DNA of 64,000 bases from Blasia pusilla (taxonomy: Eukaryota > Marchantiophyta > Marchantiopsida > Blasiales), in contig CM114273.1 in assembly GCA_050084515.1 (NCBI GenBank), positions 37,138,001 to 37,202,000 on the forward strand, in the 5' to 3' direction. Of this stretch, positions 63,475-64,000 are shown one piece after another (the first letter of the stretch is position 1; each line of letters begins with the position of its first letter). Both the position numbers and the translations under genes were made by a program. The notes under the pieces were generated by a model. That model had not been told where the DNA came from and ran no database searches. It worked only from the letters and a program-made list of their open reading frames with translations.

Positions 63475-64000
63475 GAATCCCATATTTTGGAGTGAGTATC
63501 AGTGAAATGGGTCAAAGATACCATATGCTCCAAGAATAGAGATATTTACATCCTTGGACCCATCTATATAATAATTGGCGACCCATATGCATAATACAAC
63601 AAGATAGTGAGAGGATACAACAAAATAGTCAATTTTTTTGGTTAATCACATTAGATGGGTAGTAATAGATAAGGATTAGAAATTTGGAATAGAATTTTTT
63701 TATTAATCAATTAAATTTTTTTAATATTATAATGGATGATTATAAGTACTAAGAAGAACTAATAATTATGATAAATAATTTTTTTTATGATTTTTACCTT
63801 AATTCGTATTTATGGAAAGCGAAAATAAATTTTAATGGAGAAGGAGTAAATTTGATTTAAATTTTATGAAAAGGTCAAATTACTTAGGGGATTGGGATAT
63901 TATTTAAATTTGAATGGAGGAGTGTAATTACATGGAAGAGTGAAATGTGATGACCCTTCTAAGATTTTATTAAATAAAATTTTTGTTTAAAATTTGAAAG

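Larger units (their letters stand above)
53358..64000. other. No intact gene recognised; AT-rich repeats and hairpins
   Basis: Frames of 130-146 codons at 53351-54137 overlap on both strands in a GC-rich patch and match nothing known. From about 54.4 kb on the DNA is AT-rich with frequent stops in all frames. A TTTTC run lies near 55077-55097 and two telomere-like CCCTAA units near 55164. Confidence 0.5.

Overview
The window is nuclear DNA from a land plant. Two long genes are interrupted by many short GT-AG introns that keep the reading phase. Both encode proteins known from plants (a GMI1/SMCHD1-type chromosome protein and an SH3P-type BAR-SH3 protein), and a decayed piece of chloroplast psbA lies in an intron. 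The psbA piece keeps residues I associate with bryophyte D1, and the flanks hold LINE-type tails and long gene-poor stretches. I therefore favour a bryophyte or another non-flowering plant, but the species cannot be named from sequence alone.

Layout. 1-5.1 kb: no confident gene; one LINE tail fragment and a pair of related short segments. 5.1-23.7 kb, minus strand: one very large gene of about 36 coding exons and about 2,300 codons, a GHKL-ATPase plus SMC-hinge protein (GMI1/SMCHD1 family). I rebuilt it exon by exon, and splice phases agree at nearly every junction. Its introns carry a LINE tail (12.2-12.6 kb), a 40-bp tandem array (17.3 kb), and a second LINE fragment split by a 0.6-kb insert that is flanked by 153-bp direct repeats (17.9-19.0 kb). 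24.6-26.3 kb: hairpin, CT microsatellites, two more LINE tails and a CTCAGC hexamer array. 26.3-38 kb: no gene recognised; GC-rich degenerate repeats (27.9-28.5 kb), a 27-bp tandem array (29.0 kb), a near-perfect 60-bp-arm inverted repeat (29.4 kb) and AT-rich sequence with TA microsatellites.

38.2-43.4 kb, plus strand: an intact ten-coding-exon SH3P gene (383 codons: N-terminal BAR-like region, C-terminal SH3). Three ~80-bp repeats precede its GC-rich leader. Intron 6 contains the psbA-derived insert. 43.4-64 kb: no intact gene recognised; a 384-bp element with long terminal inverted repeats (46.8-47.2 kb), GC-rich possible coding relics (47.9-48.7 kb), a degenerate LINE C-terminal region (52.6-53.4 kb), and several perfect hairpins in AT-rich DNA.

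The two genes show no operon-like relation. One belongs to chromatin and DNA-repair biology, the other to membrane trafficking and autophagy. The notable material is the large plant SMCHD1-like protein, organelle DNA fixed inside an intron, and a family of LINE-tail fragments that has hit the SMCHD1-like gene and its surroundings repeatedly.
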